A DNA stretch of 64,000 bases from Microbacterium sp. UFMG61 (GTDB taxonomy: Bacteria; Actinomycetota; Actinomycetes; Actinomycetales; Microbacteriaceae): contig NZ_JACAFP010000006.1 of assembly GCF_015354505.1 (NCBI RefSeq), positions 1-64,000 on the forward strand. The letters run 5' to 3'. Shown in pieces: positions 21,714 through 30,247 of the stretch. A program made the position numbers and the translations under genes. The notes below the pieces were generated by a model. It searched no databases, had not been told where the DNA came from, and worked only from the letters and a program-made list of their open reading frames with translations. Numbering within the stretch: position 1 is the first letter of the stretch; every line of letters starts with the position of its first letter.

Positions 21714-23227
21714 TGGCCACCGCCAAGCTCATGGACTTCGACAAGGCACTCGAACTGTTCGAGCCGGTGCTCGGGTTCGAGGTGCACGTCGAGCTCAACA
21801 CGAACACGAAGATGTTCTCGGACGCGCCGAACCCGGCCAACGAGCTGTATCACGCAGCCGAGCCGAACACGCTGATCGCGCCCGTCGACCTCGGGCTGCC
21901 CGGTTCGCTTCCCGTCGTGAACGAGACGGCGATCCGCTCGTCGATCAGCCTGGGCCTCGCGCTCGGCTGCTCGATCGCTCCGTCGAGCCGGTTCGCGAGG
22001 AAGAACTACTTCTACCCCGACCTCGGCAAGAACTACCAGATCTCTCAGTACGACGAGCCGATCGCGTTCGAGGGATCCGTCGAGGTCGAACTCGAAGACG
22101 GAACGATCGTGCAGATCCCGATCGAGCGCGCGCACATGGAGGAGGATGCCGGCAAGCTCACCCATATGGGGGGCGCGACCGGTCGCATCCAGGGCGCCGA
22201 ATACTCGCTCGTCGACTACAATCGCGCGGGAGTTCCGCTGGTCGAGATCGTCACCAAGACGATCTTCGGCACCGAGCACCGTGCCCCTGAGGTCGCCAAG
22301 GCGTACGTCGCGACGATTCGCGACATCGTGCGCAGCCTCGGGATCTCCGAGGCTCGTCTGGAGCGCGGGAACCTGCGCTGCGACGCGAACGTCTCGCTGC
22401 GCCCTCGCGGCCAGGAGAAGCTCGGCACGCGCACGGAGACGAAGAACGTCAACTCGATGCGATCGGTCGAGCGCGCGGTCCGTTACGAGATCCAGCGTCA
22501 GGCCCAGATCCTCGCTGACGGCGGGACGATCACACAGGAGACGCGGCACTGGCACGAGGACACCGGCACCACATCGCCCGGTCGTCCGAAGTCGGATGCA
22601 GACGATTACCGTTACTTCCCCGAGCCCGATCTGCTTCCGGTCGAGCCGGCCGCGGAGCTCATCGAGGCCTTGCGGGCGGAGCTTCCCGAGCAGCCCGTCG
22701 CACGCCGACGCCGCCTGATGGCCGAGTGGGGCTTCACCGACCTGGAGTTCCAGGACGTGCGCAACGGCGGCCTGCTCGACGTCGTCGTGGCGACCATCGA
22801 GGCGGGCGCCACTCCGGCGACCGCGCGCAAGTGGTGGACGGGTGAGATCACCCGTCTGGCCAACGCGCAGGAGAAGGACGCCACCGAGCTCGTCTCGCCC
22901 GAGAACGTCGCCGCGCTGCAGAAGCTCGTCGATGCCGGGACGCTCACGGACAAGCTCGCGCGTCAGGTTCTCGAGGGCGTCATCGCAGGCGAGGGCACGC
23001 CGAAGCAGGTCGTCGACAGCCGCGGTCTCGCTGTCGTCTCTGACGACGGCGCGCTCATCGCCGCGATCGATGAGGCTCTCGCTGCGCAGCCCGATGTGCT
23101 CGCCAAGATCAAGGACGGCAAGGTCCAGGCGGCCGGCGCCGTCATCGGTGCGGTGATGAAGGCGATGAAGGGCCAGGCGGATGCCGCTCGGGTCCGCGAG
23201 CTCGTCCTCGAGCGCGCTGCGCAGTAA
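21713..23227 (+). CDS. gatB: Asp-tRNA(Asn)/Glu-tRNA(Gln) amidotransferase subunit B
   Basis: A 504-aa kinase-like subunit that phosphorylates the carboxylate of the misacylated tRNA so that ammonia can displace it. It has the signature [16 protein letters not shown], the [18 protein letters not shown] motif and [16 protein letters not shown], followed by the helical and YqeY-like tail domain. ATG 21713 lies in TGATG with the gatA stop. A hairpin follows its stop, closing the operon. Confidence 0.96.
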   Translation: MATAKLMDFDKALELFEPVLGFEVHVELNTNTKMFSDAPNPANELYHAAEPNTLIAPVDLGLPGSLPVVNETAIRSSISLGLALGCSIAPSSRFARKNYFYPDLGKNYQISQYDEPIAFEGSVEVELEDGTIVQIPIERAHMEEDAGKLTHMGGATGRIQGAEYSLVDYNRAGVPLVEIVTKTIFGTEHRAPEVAKAYVATIRDIVRSLGISEARLERGNLRCDANVSLRPRGQEKLGTRTETKNVNSMRSVERAVRYEIQRQAQILADGGTITQETRHWHEDTGTTSPGRPKSDADDYRYFPEPDLLPVEPAAELIEALRAELPEQPVARRRRLMAEWGFTDLEFQDVRNGGLLDVVVATIEAGATPATARKWWTGEITRLANAQEKDATELVSPENVAALQKLVDAGTLTDKLARQVLEGVIAGEGTPKQVVDSRGLAVVSDDGALIAAIDEALAAQPDVLAKIKDGKVQAAGAVIGAVMKAMKGQADAARVRELVLERAAQ

Positions 23228-23232
23228 CCGTA

Positions 23233-23264
23233 TCCCCCGGACCTCATGTCCGAGGTCCGGGGGA
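23233..23264. terminator. Terminator hairpin after gatCAB
   Basis: Perfect 12-bp arms at 23233-23244 and 23253-23264, GC-rich, with an 8-nt loop. They start 5 nt after the gatB stop. No T tract follows. Confidence 0.7.
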
Positions 23265-23274
23265 GAATGGTCTC

Positions 23275-24531
23275 ATGGGACACGGTGACGGCAGAGGGCG
23301 CCTCGTGTCATCCGCCGATGCCGACGACACCGGTACGAGCATCCTGCACGTCGACATGGATGCGTTCTATGCAGCGGTCGAGGTGCTCGACGATCCGACT
23401 CTGCGTGGCCTCCCGCTGATCATCGGTGCCCCCGACGGCCGCTCCGTCGTATCCAGCGCTTCGTACGAAGCACGTCGATACGGTGTCCGCGCCGCGATGC
23501 CGGTGTCCCAGGCCATTCGCCTCTGTCCTTCGGCGAGGATCGTGCCGCCGCATTTCCATCGCTATCAGGAGGTGTCGCGGCAGGTGATGGCGATCTTCGA
23601 GTCCATCACGCCGCTGGTAGAGCCGCTCTCCGTCGACGAGGCCTTCCTCGATGTCCGTGGCGTGCGGCGGCTGTGGGGGAGTCCGGCGCAGATCGCCCAG
23701 CTCGTCCGTACGCGAGTGAGTGATGAGGTCGGGATCACCTGCAGCGTCGGCGTGGCGGCGACGAAGCACGTCGCGAAGATGGCCTCGACGATATCGAAAC
23801 CGAACGGGATGCTCGTGATCGCCGCGTCCGAGACACAGGCCTTCCTCGATCCTCGACCTGTGCGAGCGATGTGGGGTGTGGGACCGAAAGCGGCAGAGGC
23901 TTTGGAAGGGCGCGGGATCCGCACCGTCCGCGACATCCGGATGTCGTCGACCGACATGCTCGACCGTGCCGTCGGTCCTGCGCTGAGCTCCCGCCTCACG
24001 CTGCTGTCGCGGGGGGAAGACGCGCGCGCGGTCGAGACCGAGCGCGTCGAGAAGAGCATCGGTCACGAGGAGACCTTCGACACAGATGTCACCGACCGCA
24101 CATATCTGCGCGCCGAACTGCTCAGGCTCGCCGATCGCGTCGCCGCGCGTCTGCGCAAGGCCGAGTGGGAGACGTCGACGGTCGCGATCAAGATCCGCTT
24201 CGACGACTTCCGCACACTCAGCCGGTCGCAGACGCTTGCCGAGCCGACTGCGGTCGGTCAGCGGATCGGCGAAGCGGCTCAGGCGCTGTTCGAACAGATC
24301 GAGCGCCGCGATCCCGTGCGTCTCGTCGGCGTGCGGGCCGAGAGACTGCGCCCCGCTGGAGGCGGAGGGATCGGCCTGTGGGACGACGACGAGGGCTGGC
24401 GGAAGGTCGAGGGCGCAGTGGACGACGCCGTCGCGCGTTTCGGTTCGGCGATGATCGGTCGCGCCAGACACATCGGCCGCGGCGAGGGCCGGGGTGCCGC
24501 ACAGCATCCGAAAGCACACGGTCTGGATTAG
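23275..24531 (+). CDS. dinB: DNA polymerase IV (Y family)
   Basis: A 418-aa translesion polymerase. HVDMDAFYAAVE and LSVDEAFLDV carry the metal-binding acidic residues. CSVGVAATKHVAKMAS and the helix-hairpin-helix WGVGPKAAEAL follow, with a little-finger domain to about residue 365. The tail (GLWDDDEGWRKVEGAVDDA) is an actinobacterial extension. There is no evident beta-clamp motif at the extreme C-terminus. GAGAAT, a weak -10, lies 6 nt before ATG 23275. I saw no clear LexA site upstream, so damage control is not shown. Confidence 0.93.
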   Translation: MGHGDGRGRLVSSADADDTGTSILHVDMDAFYAAVEVLDDPTLRGLPLIIGAPDGRSVVSSASYEARRYGVRAAMPVSQAIRLCPSARIVPPHFHRYQEVSRQVMAIFESITPLVEPLSVDEAFLDVRGVRRLWGSPAQIAQLVRTRVSDEVGITCSVGVAATKHVAKMASTISKPNGMLVIAASETQAFLDPRPVRAMWGVGPKAAEALEGRGIRTVRDIRMSSTDMLDRAVGPALSSRLTLLSRGEDARAVETERVEKSIGHEETFDTDVTDRTYLRAELLRLADRVAARLRKAEWETSTVAIKIRFDDFRTLSRSQTLAEPTAVGQRIGEAAQALFEQIERRDPVRLVGVRAERLRPAGGGGIGLWDDDEGWRKVEGAVDDAVARFGSAMIGRARHIGRGEGRGAAQHPKAHGLD

Positions 24532-24556
24532 CCCTTCGAGATCGCGCCTCCTGGAC

Positions 24557-24562
24557 TAGCGT
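24557..24562 (+). promoter_or_regulatory. -10 element of the GerW-like gene, leaderless spacing
   Basis: TAGCGT followed by 6 nt and the ATG at 24569. Confidence 0.55.
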
Positions 24563-24568
24563 GGAGTC

Positions 24569-24886
24569 ATGCCCAACATTGCACTGGAACTCGGTAAGCA
24601 GGCATCCACTTTCGGCGTGAAGAGCGCGTACGGGGAGCCGCAGGATGTCGATGGCGTGAGTATCACTCCTGTCGCGTTGACCTATTCGGGCTTCGGTGGC
24701 GGAAGCGGCGACGGAGCAGAAGGCGGCGGAGGCGGCGGAGTCTCGATCCCCGTGGGCGTCTACGTGCGTCGTGAGGAGGGACTCCGGTTCGAACCCAACA
24801 TCATCACTCTGTTGGTCGTGGCTGTGCCGTTCGTCTGGGTCACCGGGCGAGCACTCTCGCGTATCATCCGTGCCCTCAAGAAGTGA
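24569..24886 (+). CDS. GerW/YtfJ-family small protein
   Basis: A 105-aa protein with the GerW/YtfJ layout: an N-terminal segment ending in GVSITPVALTYSGFGGG, a Gly-rich stretch, VSIPVGVYVRREEGLRFEPN, then a hydrophobic helix (ITLLVVAVPFVWV) and a basic C-terminus. In Bacillus YtfJ is linked to spore germination. The present organism group is not known to sporulate, and no spore genes are nearby, so the name says nothing about function. It is probably a small membrane-associated protein. The downstream kinase reading frame starts inside its last codons. Confidence 0.75.
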   Translation: MPNIALELGKQASTFGVKSAYGEPQDVDGVSITPVALTYSGFGGGSGDGAEGGGGGGVSIPVGVYVRREEGLRFEPNIITLLVVAVPFVWVTGRALSRIIRALKK

Positions 24887-25451
24887 CGACCCCGTCGCGG
24901 CCGCTCTCGAGCGCGCTGCGGCGCTGATCGTCGCCGACATCCGAGCTCTCGATGCGGCCAACCCGGTGGTGCTCATCGACGGCCGGAGCGGTGCGGGCAA
25001 GACGACCCTCGCCCGGATGCTCATCGAGCGATGGCCGATCGTGGGCCGCGTGCAGCTCATCGCTCTCGACTCGATCTACCCCGGGTGGGATGGACTCGAC
25101 GATGGGGTGGAGCGCGCGTTGACGGGCATCCTCCGCCCGCACGGTCGCGGGTATCTCGGCGAGTGGCGGCGCTGGGACTGGGATCAGGGGGCCGAGGCCG
25201 AGAGCCATGCGGTCGATCCTGCACTCGGCGTGCTCATCGAGGGCAGCGGCATACTGACATCTGCGACCGCGGCGATCGCCGACGTGCGCGTGTGGCTGGA
25301 ATCCGGCGAGAGCGGGAGGAAGGCGCGCGCCCTGACGCGCGACGGAGACACCTACCGACCGCACTGGGACCGTTGGGCCGAGCAGGAGCAGTCGCACATC
25401 GCCCGCGACGATCCTCGATCACTCGCCACGAGGGTGATCGACATCCCCTAG
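24870..25451 (+). CDS. P-loop kinase-like ATP-binding protein (uridine kinase-like)
   Basis: A 193-aa protein with Walker A GRSGAGKTTLARML near residue 38 and LIALDSIYPGWDGL, which resembles the region after strand 2 in uridine kinase-like P-loop proteins. GVLIEGSGIL could be the Walker B strand. The substrate is unknown. The start is uncertain: GTG 24870 overlaps the GerW-like gene by 17 nt and no ribosome site is seen; an inner GTG near the P-loop would be too short. It ends 3 nt before the stop of the convergent DUF2017 gene. Confidence 0.72.
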   Translation: MPSRSDDPVAAALERAAALIVADIRALDAANPVVLIDGRSGAGKTTLARMLIERWPIVGRVQLIALDSIYPGWDGLDDGVERALTGILRPHGRGYLGEWRRWDWDQGAEAESHAVDPALGVLIEGSGILTSATAAIADVRVWLESGESGRKARALTRDGDTYRPHWDRWAEQEQSHIARDDPRSLATRVIDIP

Positions 25452-25454
25452 TGC

Positions 25455-25946
25455 TCAGAGCAGCGCGTCCGCCGCCTCGATCACCAGTTCGAGACGGTAG
25501 CCGAGCCAGTCGTAGACGCCGAACCTCGCATCGTCGGGGTCGTGGTCGTCGTCGCTCTCGATGCCGAGCCGTTCGGCGATCACCAGCCGCAGGGCCGTGA
25601 GCGTGCGGAGCCACGCATCGACCTCCGCCGGGCCGATCGCCAGCTCGTGCTCGGTGAAGGCCTCGGTCTGGGACATGGAGTCCATGTCACCACGAAGGTC
25701 CGCGAGCGCCGTGCGGACGATCTCGGCATCGAGAGCGCGACGATCGAGCAGATCGTCACGCGTCGCGCTTCGGAAAGTCTTCGAGGCGTCCTCGTCATCC
25801 GGATAGGGATCGGGAGCCAGGCGTCCGAGGGCAGGATCCGTGATGTCACGGTCGGAGCCGACGAGTTCGCGGAAGTCGTCGACGAGCTGAGCGAGCTGAA
25901 CAGCCTCGACTCTCGCCATCCGCACGTGGATGGTCGGGTCGTTCAT
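25455..25946 (-). CDS. DUF2017 family protein
   Basis: A 163-aa acidic, mostly helical protein. The features RMARVEAVQLAQLVDDFREL at the start and WLRTLTALRLVIAERLGI near the end are those of DUF2017, an actinobacterial family of unknown function that usually sits directly behind clpS. Here it overlaps clpS by 4 nt, so a link to ClpS-dependent proteolysis is suggested by context only. Confidence 0.85.
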   Translation of the reverse strand: MNDPTIHVRMARVEAVQLAQLVDDFRELVGSDRDITDPALGRLAPDPYPDDEDASKTFRSATRDDLLDRRALDAEIVRTALADLRGDMDSMSQTEAFTEHELAIGPAEVDAWLRTLTALRLVIAERLGIESDDDHDPDDARFGVYDWLGYRLELVIEAADALL

Positions 25947-26236
25947 TGAGCGGCCCTCCGCACTGTCGCCCAGAGCCCATAGTCGTGCATGGCCTGTGCG
26001 TGCACTTCCATCGTCTCGCGTGGCCCGGTGGAGACGATCGCGTGACCCTCATGATGGACCGCGCGCATCAGCTGGGTCGCGCGCTCGACGGAATAACCGA
26101 AGTAGGTGCGGAACACCCGCACGACGTAGCTCATCAGGTTCACGGGATCGTTCCAGACGACGACCTCCCACGGTTCCATCGGTGCTGCCTGAAGGTCGAC
26201 GACCTCGTCGATCTCCGGAGTCGCGAGGGGGCTCAT
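25943..26236 (-). CDS. clpS: ATP-dependent Clp protease adaptor
   Basis: A 97-aa adaptor that brings N-degron substrates to the ClpC/ClpA unfoldase. The signature PWEVVVWNDPVNLMSYVVRVF is present with the Asn-Asp pair that forms the substrate pocket, as is HHEGHAIVSTGPRE. It lies between a zincin-type peptidase and DUF2017; both junctions overlap by 4 nt, which points to one operon of protein-turnover genes. Confidence 0.95.
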   Translation of the reverse strand: MSPLATPEIDEVVDLQAAPMEPWEVVVWNDPVNLMSYVVRVFRTYFGYSVERATQLMRAVHHEGHAIVSTGPRETMEVHAQAMHDYGLWATVRRAAQ

Positions 26237-26580
26237 GCCCAGCCCAGTTCGTGCAGGTGCTCGTCATCGATGCCGTAGAAATGCGCGATCTCGTGAACCA
26301 GCGTGGTGTGCACCTCGTCGCGGAGCTCGTCCTCGCTCTCGCATGCGGCGAGATGCGGCTCGCGATAGACCACGATGCGGTCGGGTAGCTCACCGGATCC
26401 GTACTGCGTGCGCTCGGTCAGTGCCAAGCCGTCATACAGCCCGAGGAGGTCGAGGCTTCCGTCCTCCGGGCGGTCTTCGACCACGAAGACGACGTTCTCG
26501 AGACCGTCGACCATCTCGTCGGGCAGGCGATCGAGCTCGTCGATCACGAGTTCCTCGAAGGGGGTCGCATCCATCTCCAT
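26233..26580 (-). CDS. Zincin-like metallopeptidase family protein
   Basis: A 115-aa protein with HEIAHFYGIDDEHLHELGW near the C-terminus: the HExxH zinc motif plus downstream acidic and His residues match the short zincin-like (Zincin_1) family. The start MEMDATPFEELVIDELDRLP is typical of it. Proteolytic activity is assumed from the motif only. TAGGCT lies 7 nt before the ATG, so this is probably the promoter end of the zincin-clpS-DUF2017 operon. Confidence 0.88.
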   Translation of the reverse strand: MEMDATPFEELVIDELDRLPDEMVDGLENVVFVVEDRPEDGSLDLLGLYDGLALTERTQYGSGELPDRIVVYREPHLAACESEDELRDEVHTTLVHEIAHFYGIDDEHLHELGWA

Positions 26581-26587
26581 CGGCTCC

Positions 26588-26593
26588 AGCCTA
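26588..26593 (-). promoter_or_regulatory. -10 element of the zincin-clpS operon
   Basis: TAGGCT on the minus strand, 7 nt before the ATG. Confidence 0.45.
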
Positions 26594-26616
26594 TTGCTGC
26601 GCAGGATGCTTCGGCG

Positions 26617-27243
26617 TCAGTGCAGGAACACGAGCAGTGCGGCGACGGCGATGAAGAGAGCTCCGAACACGGTGTTCAAGATGCGCTGACCCCGTGCAGA
26701 TCGGGTGAAGCGACGGAACGGTCGAGCCGCCGCTGCGAAGAATCCCCACATGACGAGGATGTCGACCACCATGACCGTGACGATGAGAGTGAGGTACTGG
26801 GGAAGTTGAGGTTGGTCCAGACGAATGAACTGCGGGAGGAAGGCGAGGAAGAAGACGATCGCCTTCGGATTGAGCAGATTCACCCAGAAGCCGCGTCGAA
26901 TCATCGACCAGTGGCCCTCATGAACGTCGACGGGATCGGCTTCTGCGATGCCGGGGCTCGGTCTCGCGATGATCAACCTGATGCCGAGAAAGGCGAGGTA
27001 CGCTGCACCGGCGTATCTGATGCCGTTGAACAGCACTTCGGACTGCGACACGATCAGGCCGAGACCTGCCGCGACGATCGCGACGTGGACGATCAGCGCG
27101 AGCTGCTGACCGATGATGCCCCAGATCGATCGGCGCCAGCCCTGACTGAGCGCGTTCGACATGGTGTTGATGGCGCCGGCGCCCGGAGTGAAGCTGATCA
27201 CAACGCAGGCGGTCAGGAGCGAGAACCAGACGGCGAGTGACAC
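26617..27243 (-). CDS. LysE/RhtB family amino-acid exporter
   Basis: A 208-aa membrane protein with about six hydrophobic segments. The family signature PGAGAINTMSNALSQGW is near residue 20 and the NLLNPKAIVFFLAFLPQFI motif near residue 125. Such proteins export amino acids such as homoserine, threonine or lysine; the substrate here cannot be told. The GTG at 27243 is fixed by TAGGAT 6 nt upstream. It is a single gene between the zincin and copB genes. Confidence 0.9.
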   Translation of the reverse strand: MSLAVWFSLLTACVVISFTPGAGAINTMSNALSQGWRRSIWGIIGQQLALIVHVAIVAAGLGLIVSQSEVLFNGIRYAGAAYLAFLGIRLIIARPSPGIAEADPVDVHEGHWSMIRRGFWVNLLNPKAIVFFLAFLPQFIRLDQPQLPQYLTLIVTVMVVDILVMWGFFAAAARPFRRFTRSARGQRILNTVFGALFIAVAALLVFLH

Positions 27244-27249
27244 CTCGCA

Positions 27250-27255
27250 ATCCTA
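27250..27255 (-). promoter_or_regulatory. -10 element of the LysE-type gene, leaderless spacing
   Basis: TAGGAT on the minus strand, exactly 6 nt before the GTG. Confidence 0.55.
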
Positions 27256-27286
27256 GGGCTCTCGCTCCGACGCGATGTTCACTTGC

Positions 27287-29332
27287 TCACAGTGTCTTCG
27301 GCAGGCGCAGATCGAGTCGACGCAGCAACTGTGCGTTGAGCGCCACGACGATCGTCGACACCGACATCAGGATCGCTCCGACCGACATCGGGAGCACGAA
27401 CCCCAACGGGGCGAGCACGCCCGCCGCGAGAGGCACGGAGAGCAGGTTGTATCCGGCCGCCCACCAGAGATTCTGGGTCATCTTGCGGTAACCGGCCGTG
27501 GAGAGATCGATGACCGAGATGACCGCGCGGGGATCATCTCCGGCGAGGATCACGCCGGCAGAGGCGATTGCCACATCGGTTCCGGCGCCGATGGCGAGGC
27601 CGACATCGGCCTGCGCGAGCGCGGGGGCGTCGTTCACGCCGTCGCCCACCATCGCGACTCTGCGTCCCTCCGCCTGCAACGTTCGAACCCGGGCGGCCTT
27701 GTCCTCGGGTCGCACGCCGGCGATCACCCGGTCGATGCCGACCTGTCGAGCGACGTTCTCAGCGACGGCGGCCGCGTCGCCCGTGATCATCACGACGTCG
27801 ACTCCGCGCGCATGCAGCGCCTCGACGGCCGAGATCGATTCCGGGCGGATGTCGTCGGCGAGTCGGAACGCGCCGGCGACCCGATGGTCGACGAGCACAT
27901 GAAGGATGATCGCGCCCTCCTCCCGCCAGGCCTCGGCGATCGGAAGCTCCTCGGCGCCGGCCTCGTCGAGCAGGCGTGGCCCGCCCACCTGCACCGTTCT
28001 GCCGTCGACGTGCGCGCTCACGCCGACGGCAGGGGAGGACCGGAAGCCGGTGGCACGTCGGAACTCGAGTCCTCGGTCGTGTGCGGCTATCGCTATCGCC
28101 TTCGCGAGGGGGTGCTCGGAGTCCTGCTCGGCTGACGCTGCGAGGACGAGAAGCTCTTCGGGCGTGAACGGGCTGACGGGTTCGATGGACGTGACCGCGG
28201 GGGTGCCCTTCGTGAGCGTTCCCGTCTTGTCGAAGAGCACGGTGTCGACCGTGCGCATGGTCTCGAGCGCCAGGCGGTCTTTCACGAGGATTCCAGCGCG
28301 GGCCGCGCGCTCCGTCGTGATCGAGACGACGAGAGGGATGGCGAGGCCCAGGGCGTGCGGGCAGGCGATGACCAGAACGGTGATTGTGCGGATCACTGCG
28401 TCGTCAGGGAACCCCGCCGCGGACCACGCGAGAGCGGTGATGGCAGCGGCACCGAGCGCGAACCAGAAGAGCCATCCGGCAGCGCGGTCGGCGAGTCTCT
28501 GGGCGCGAGACGAGGACGCCTGTGCGTCGGCCACGAGTCTCTGGATGCCGGCGAGTGCGGTGTCCGTGCCGACCGCCGTAACCTCGACCCGGAGCCCTGA
28601 GTCGGTGGCCACGGTCCCTGCAACGACGGCATCGCCGGTGGACCGAGTCACCGCGCGGGACTCGCCGGTGATCATCGACTCGTCCACATCTGCGCTGCCC
28701 TGGATGACGCGTCCATCGGCCGGCAGACGTCCACCCGGTCGGATGACCACGACATCGCCCACACGGAGGTCGTCGGGCGAGACCTGCACTGTGTCGCCGT
28801 GCTCGATGCGCTCGGCCACATCAGGCAGCAGTGCGGCGAGGGAATCGAGCGCGGAGTTCGTCTGGGCGAGCGAGCGCATCTCGAGCCAGTGCCCCAGAAG
28901 CATGATCACGATCAGCAGCGCCAGTTCCCACCAGAACCCCAGTTCGTGATGCAGCACACCGAGACTCGCGCCCCACGATGCGAGGAAGGCGACGGTGATG
29001 GCGAGTCCGATCAGGAGCATCATGCCCGGTCTGCGGTCCCGAATCTCGGCGACCGCGCCGGCGAGGAACGGTGCCCCGCCCCATGCGTACATCACCGTGC
29101 CGAGAGCGGGCGCGAGCCACCGTGCCCACCCCGGTACGTCGTACCCGAGAAGCATTCCGAACATCGGCGACGCCGTGACCACTGGTATCGCCACCACGAG
29201 CATGATCCAGAAGAGCCGACGGAATCTGGCGGTGTGGCCGCTGTGGCCGGAGTGGTTCGAGTGAGCGCCAGGCGCGGGATCTTCGCCGGGCGCGGCGTGA
29301 TCGGTCGGTGTCGAGCCGTGCGTGTGTGTCAT
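27287..29332 (-). CDS. copB: Heavy-metal P-type ATPase of the CopB (P1B-3) type
   Basis: A 681-aa metal pump. The cytoplasmic N-terminus is His-rich (HSNHSGHSGHT) instead of carrying CxxC metal domains. ITGES is the actuator motif, ACPHALGLAIP the CPH membrane motif that marks the CopB class, DKTGTLTKGTP holds the phosphorylated Asp, and MVGDGVNDAPAL the hinge. The last helices show AAGYNLLSVPLAA and the MSxSTIVVALNA pattern. Family members export copper, with Cu(II) or Ag also proposed. A palindrome of CsoR type lies 37 nt upstream, so expression is likely copper-induced. No csoR or copZ gene is in the window. Confidence 0.92.
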   Translation of the reverse strand: MTHTHGSTPTDHAAPGEDPAPGAHSNHSGHSGHTARFRRLFWIMLVVAIPVVTASPMFGMLLGYDVPGWARWLAPALGTVMYAWGGAPFLAGAVAEIRDRRPGMMLLIGLAITVAFLASWGASLGVLHHELGFWWELALLIVIMLLGHWLEMRSLAQTNSALDSLAALLPDVAERIEHGDTVQVSPDDLRVGDVVVIRPGGRLPADGRVIQGSADVDESMITGESRAVTRSTGDAVVAGTVATDSGLRVEVTAVGTDTALAGIQRLVADAQASSSRAQRLADRAAGWLFWFALGAAAITALAWSAAGFPDDAVIRTITVLVIACPHALGLAIPLVVSITTERAARAGILVKDRLALETMRTVDTVLFDKTGTLTKGTPAVTSIEPVSPFTPEELLVLAASAEQDSEHPLAKAIAIAAHDRGLEFRRATGFRSSPAVGVSAHVDGRTVQVGGPRLLDEAGAEELPIAEAWREEGAIILHVLVDHRVAGAFRLADDIRPESISAVEALHARGVDVVMITGDAAAVAENVARQVGIDRVIAGVRPEDKAARVRTLQAEGRRVAMVGDGVNDAPALAQADVGLAIGAGTDVAIASAGVILAGDDPRAVISVIDLSTAGYRKMTQNLWWAAGYNLLSVPLAAGVLAPLGFVLPMSVGAILMSVSTIVVALNAQLLRRLDLRLPKTL

Positions 29333-29368
29333 GAGCGGATCCCTTCAGCGAGTTCACTGAAGACAACC

Positions 29369-29389
29369 GAATACCCCCAGGGGGTATTC
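29369..29389. promoter_or_regulatory. CsoR-type operator upstream of copB
   Basis: GAATACCCCC and GGGGGTATTC are perfect 10-bp arms around one A. The core TACCCCC/GGGGGTA is the known recognition pattern of CsoR copper repressors in actinobacteria. It is 37-57 nt upstream of the copB start. Confidence 0.72.
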
Positions 29390-29412
29390 CAGCTCCATCT
29401 TTCGGGGACACG

Positions 29413-29446
29413 GAAGAGGCCCGAGTCCTAAGACTCGGGCCTCTTC
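29413..29446 (-). terminator. Terminator hairpin after tRNA-His
   Basis: Perfect 15-bp arms (29413-29427 and 29432-29446) with a CTAA loop. On the minus strand it starts 5 nt after tRNA-His and shields copB from tRNA transcription. Confidence 0.75.
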
Positions 29447-29450
29447 ATGA

Positions 29451-29526
29451 TGGGGTGAGTAACGGGACTCGAACCCGCGACATCCGGCACCACAAGCCAG
29501 CGCTCTACCAGCTGAGCTATACCCAC
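29451..29526 (-). tRNA. tRNA-His (anticodon GTG), CCA encoded
   Basis: The minus strand folds as a cloverleaf: acceptor GTGGGTA/TACTCAC, D stem GCTC/GAGC, anticodon loop TTGTGGT with GTG, and T arm GCGGG-TTCGAGT-CCCGT (one G-T pair). The base before position 1 is G (29527) and the discriminator is C, fitting the G-1:C73 identity pair of tRNA-His. CCA follows the discriminator in the DNA. Confidence 0.95.
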
Positions 29527-29556
29527 CATGTGCCAACCGGAGTTGGCGACCAGATG

Positions 29557-29562
29557 AGTCTA
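29557..29562 (-). promoter_or_regulatory. Possible -10 element of tRNA-His
   Basis: TAGACT on the minus strand, about 30 nt before the tRNA 5' end. It lies just past the orn stop; no clear -35 is seen. Confidence 0.4.
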
Positions 29563-30189
29563 TTACATGTTTGGAGTGAACTCTGACACGGTGCGCGTCG
29601 CGATGTCACGAGCGTCATCGCTCGAGGGGCCGGGCTCGTCGACGAAGACGGCTTCGCGGTAGTAGCGGAGCTCGCGGATCGACTCGAGGATGTCTGCCAG
29701 GGCACGATGACCGCCGTCCTTGGCGGGGGCCTGGAAGAACACACGCGGATACCACCGTCGCGAAAGTTCCTTGATGCTCGAGACGTCGACGTTCCGATAG
29801 TGGAGCCACTGATCGACATCGGGCATGTACTTGGCCAGGAACATGCGGTCCGTGCCGATGGTGTTGCCGGCGAGTGGCGCTTTGCGTTCGAGCGGCACGA
29901 AGCGCTTGATGTACGCGAGCGTCTGAGCCTGTGCCTCGTCGACCGGTACACCATTCGGGATCTCGGTGATGAGCCCCGAGGTCTCGTGCATCTTCGTCAC
30001 GAAGTCATTCATGTGCTCGAGTGCAGCCTCGCTTGGACGGATCACGATCTGGAAGCCGGGATCGATCGGTCGCAGTTCGAAATCAGTGATGACGACGGCG
30101 ATCTCGACGAGCTCGTCGACAGAGAGGTCGAGTCCCGTCATCTCGCAATCGATCCAGACGAGGCGGTCGTTCTCTGACGCAGATACCAT
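29563..30189 (-). CDS. orn: Oligoribonuclease
   Basis: A 208-aa DEDDh 3'-5' exonuclease that degrades RNA fragments of two to five nucleotides. LVWIDCEMTGLD gives the first Asp and Glu. The later residues are in LAGNTIGTDRMFLAKYMP and in DGGHRALADILESI (His and Asp). It is slightly longer than the usual 180 aa, with a short C-terminal tail. TAGGAT sits 6 nt before the ATG, so the mRNA is probably leaderless. The tRNA-Arg promoter points the other way from the same gap. Confidence 0.95.
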   Translation of the reverse strand: MVSASENDRLVWIDCEMTGLDLSVDELVEIAVVITDFELRPIDPGFQIVIRPSEAALEHMNDFVTKMHETSGLITEIPNGVPVDEAQAQTLAYIKRFVPLERKAPLAGNTIGTDRMFLAKYMPDVDQWLHYRNVDVSSIKELSRRWYPRVFFQAPAKDGGHRALADILESIRELRYYREAVFVDEPGPSSDDARDIATRTVSEFTPNM

Positions 30190-30195
30190 GCGGAC

Positions 30196-30201
30196 ATCCT
30201 A
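30196..30201 (-). promoter_or_regulatory. -10 element of orn, leaderless spacing
   Basis: TAGGAT on the minus strand, 6 nt before the ATG; it is back to back with the tRNA-Arg promoter. Confidence 0.55.
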
Positions 30202-30210
30202 TCGACGGCT

Positions 30211-30238
30211 CTGACATCGGTCTCCGGAGCGGTACGGT
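30211..30238 (+). promoter_or_regulatory. Promoter of tRNA-Arg
   Basis: CTGACA (30211-30216) and TACGGT (30233-30238) with a 16-nt spacer; the tRNA starts 10 nt later. It is a good match to a primary sigma promoter. Confidence 0.55.
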
Positions 30239-30247
30239 AGAGGGGCC

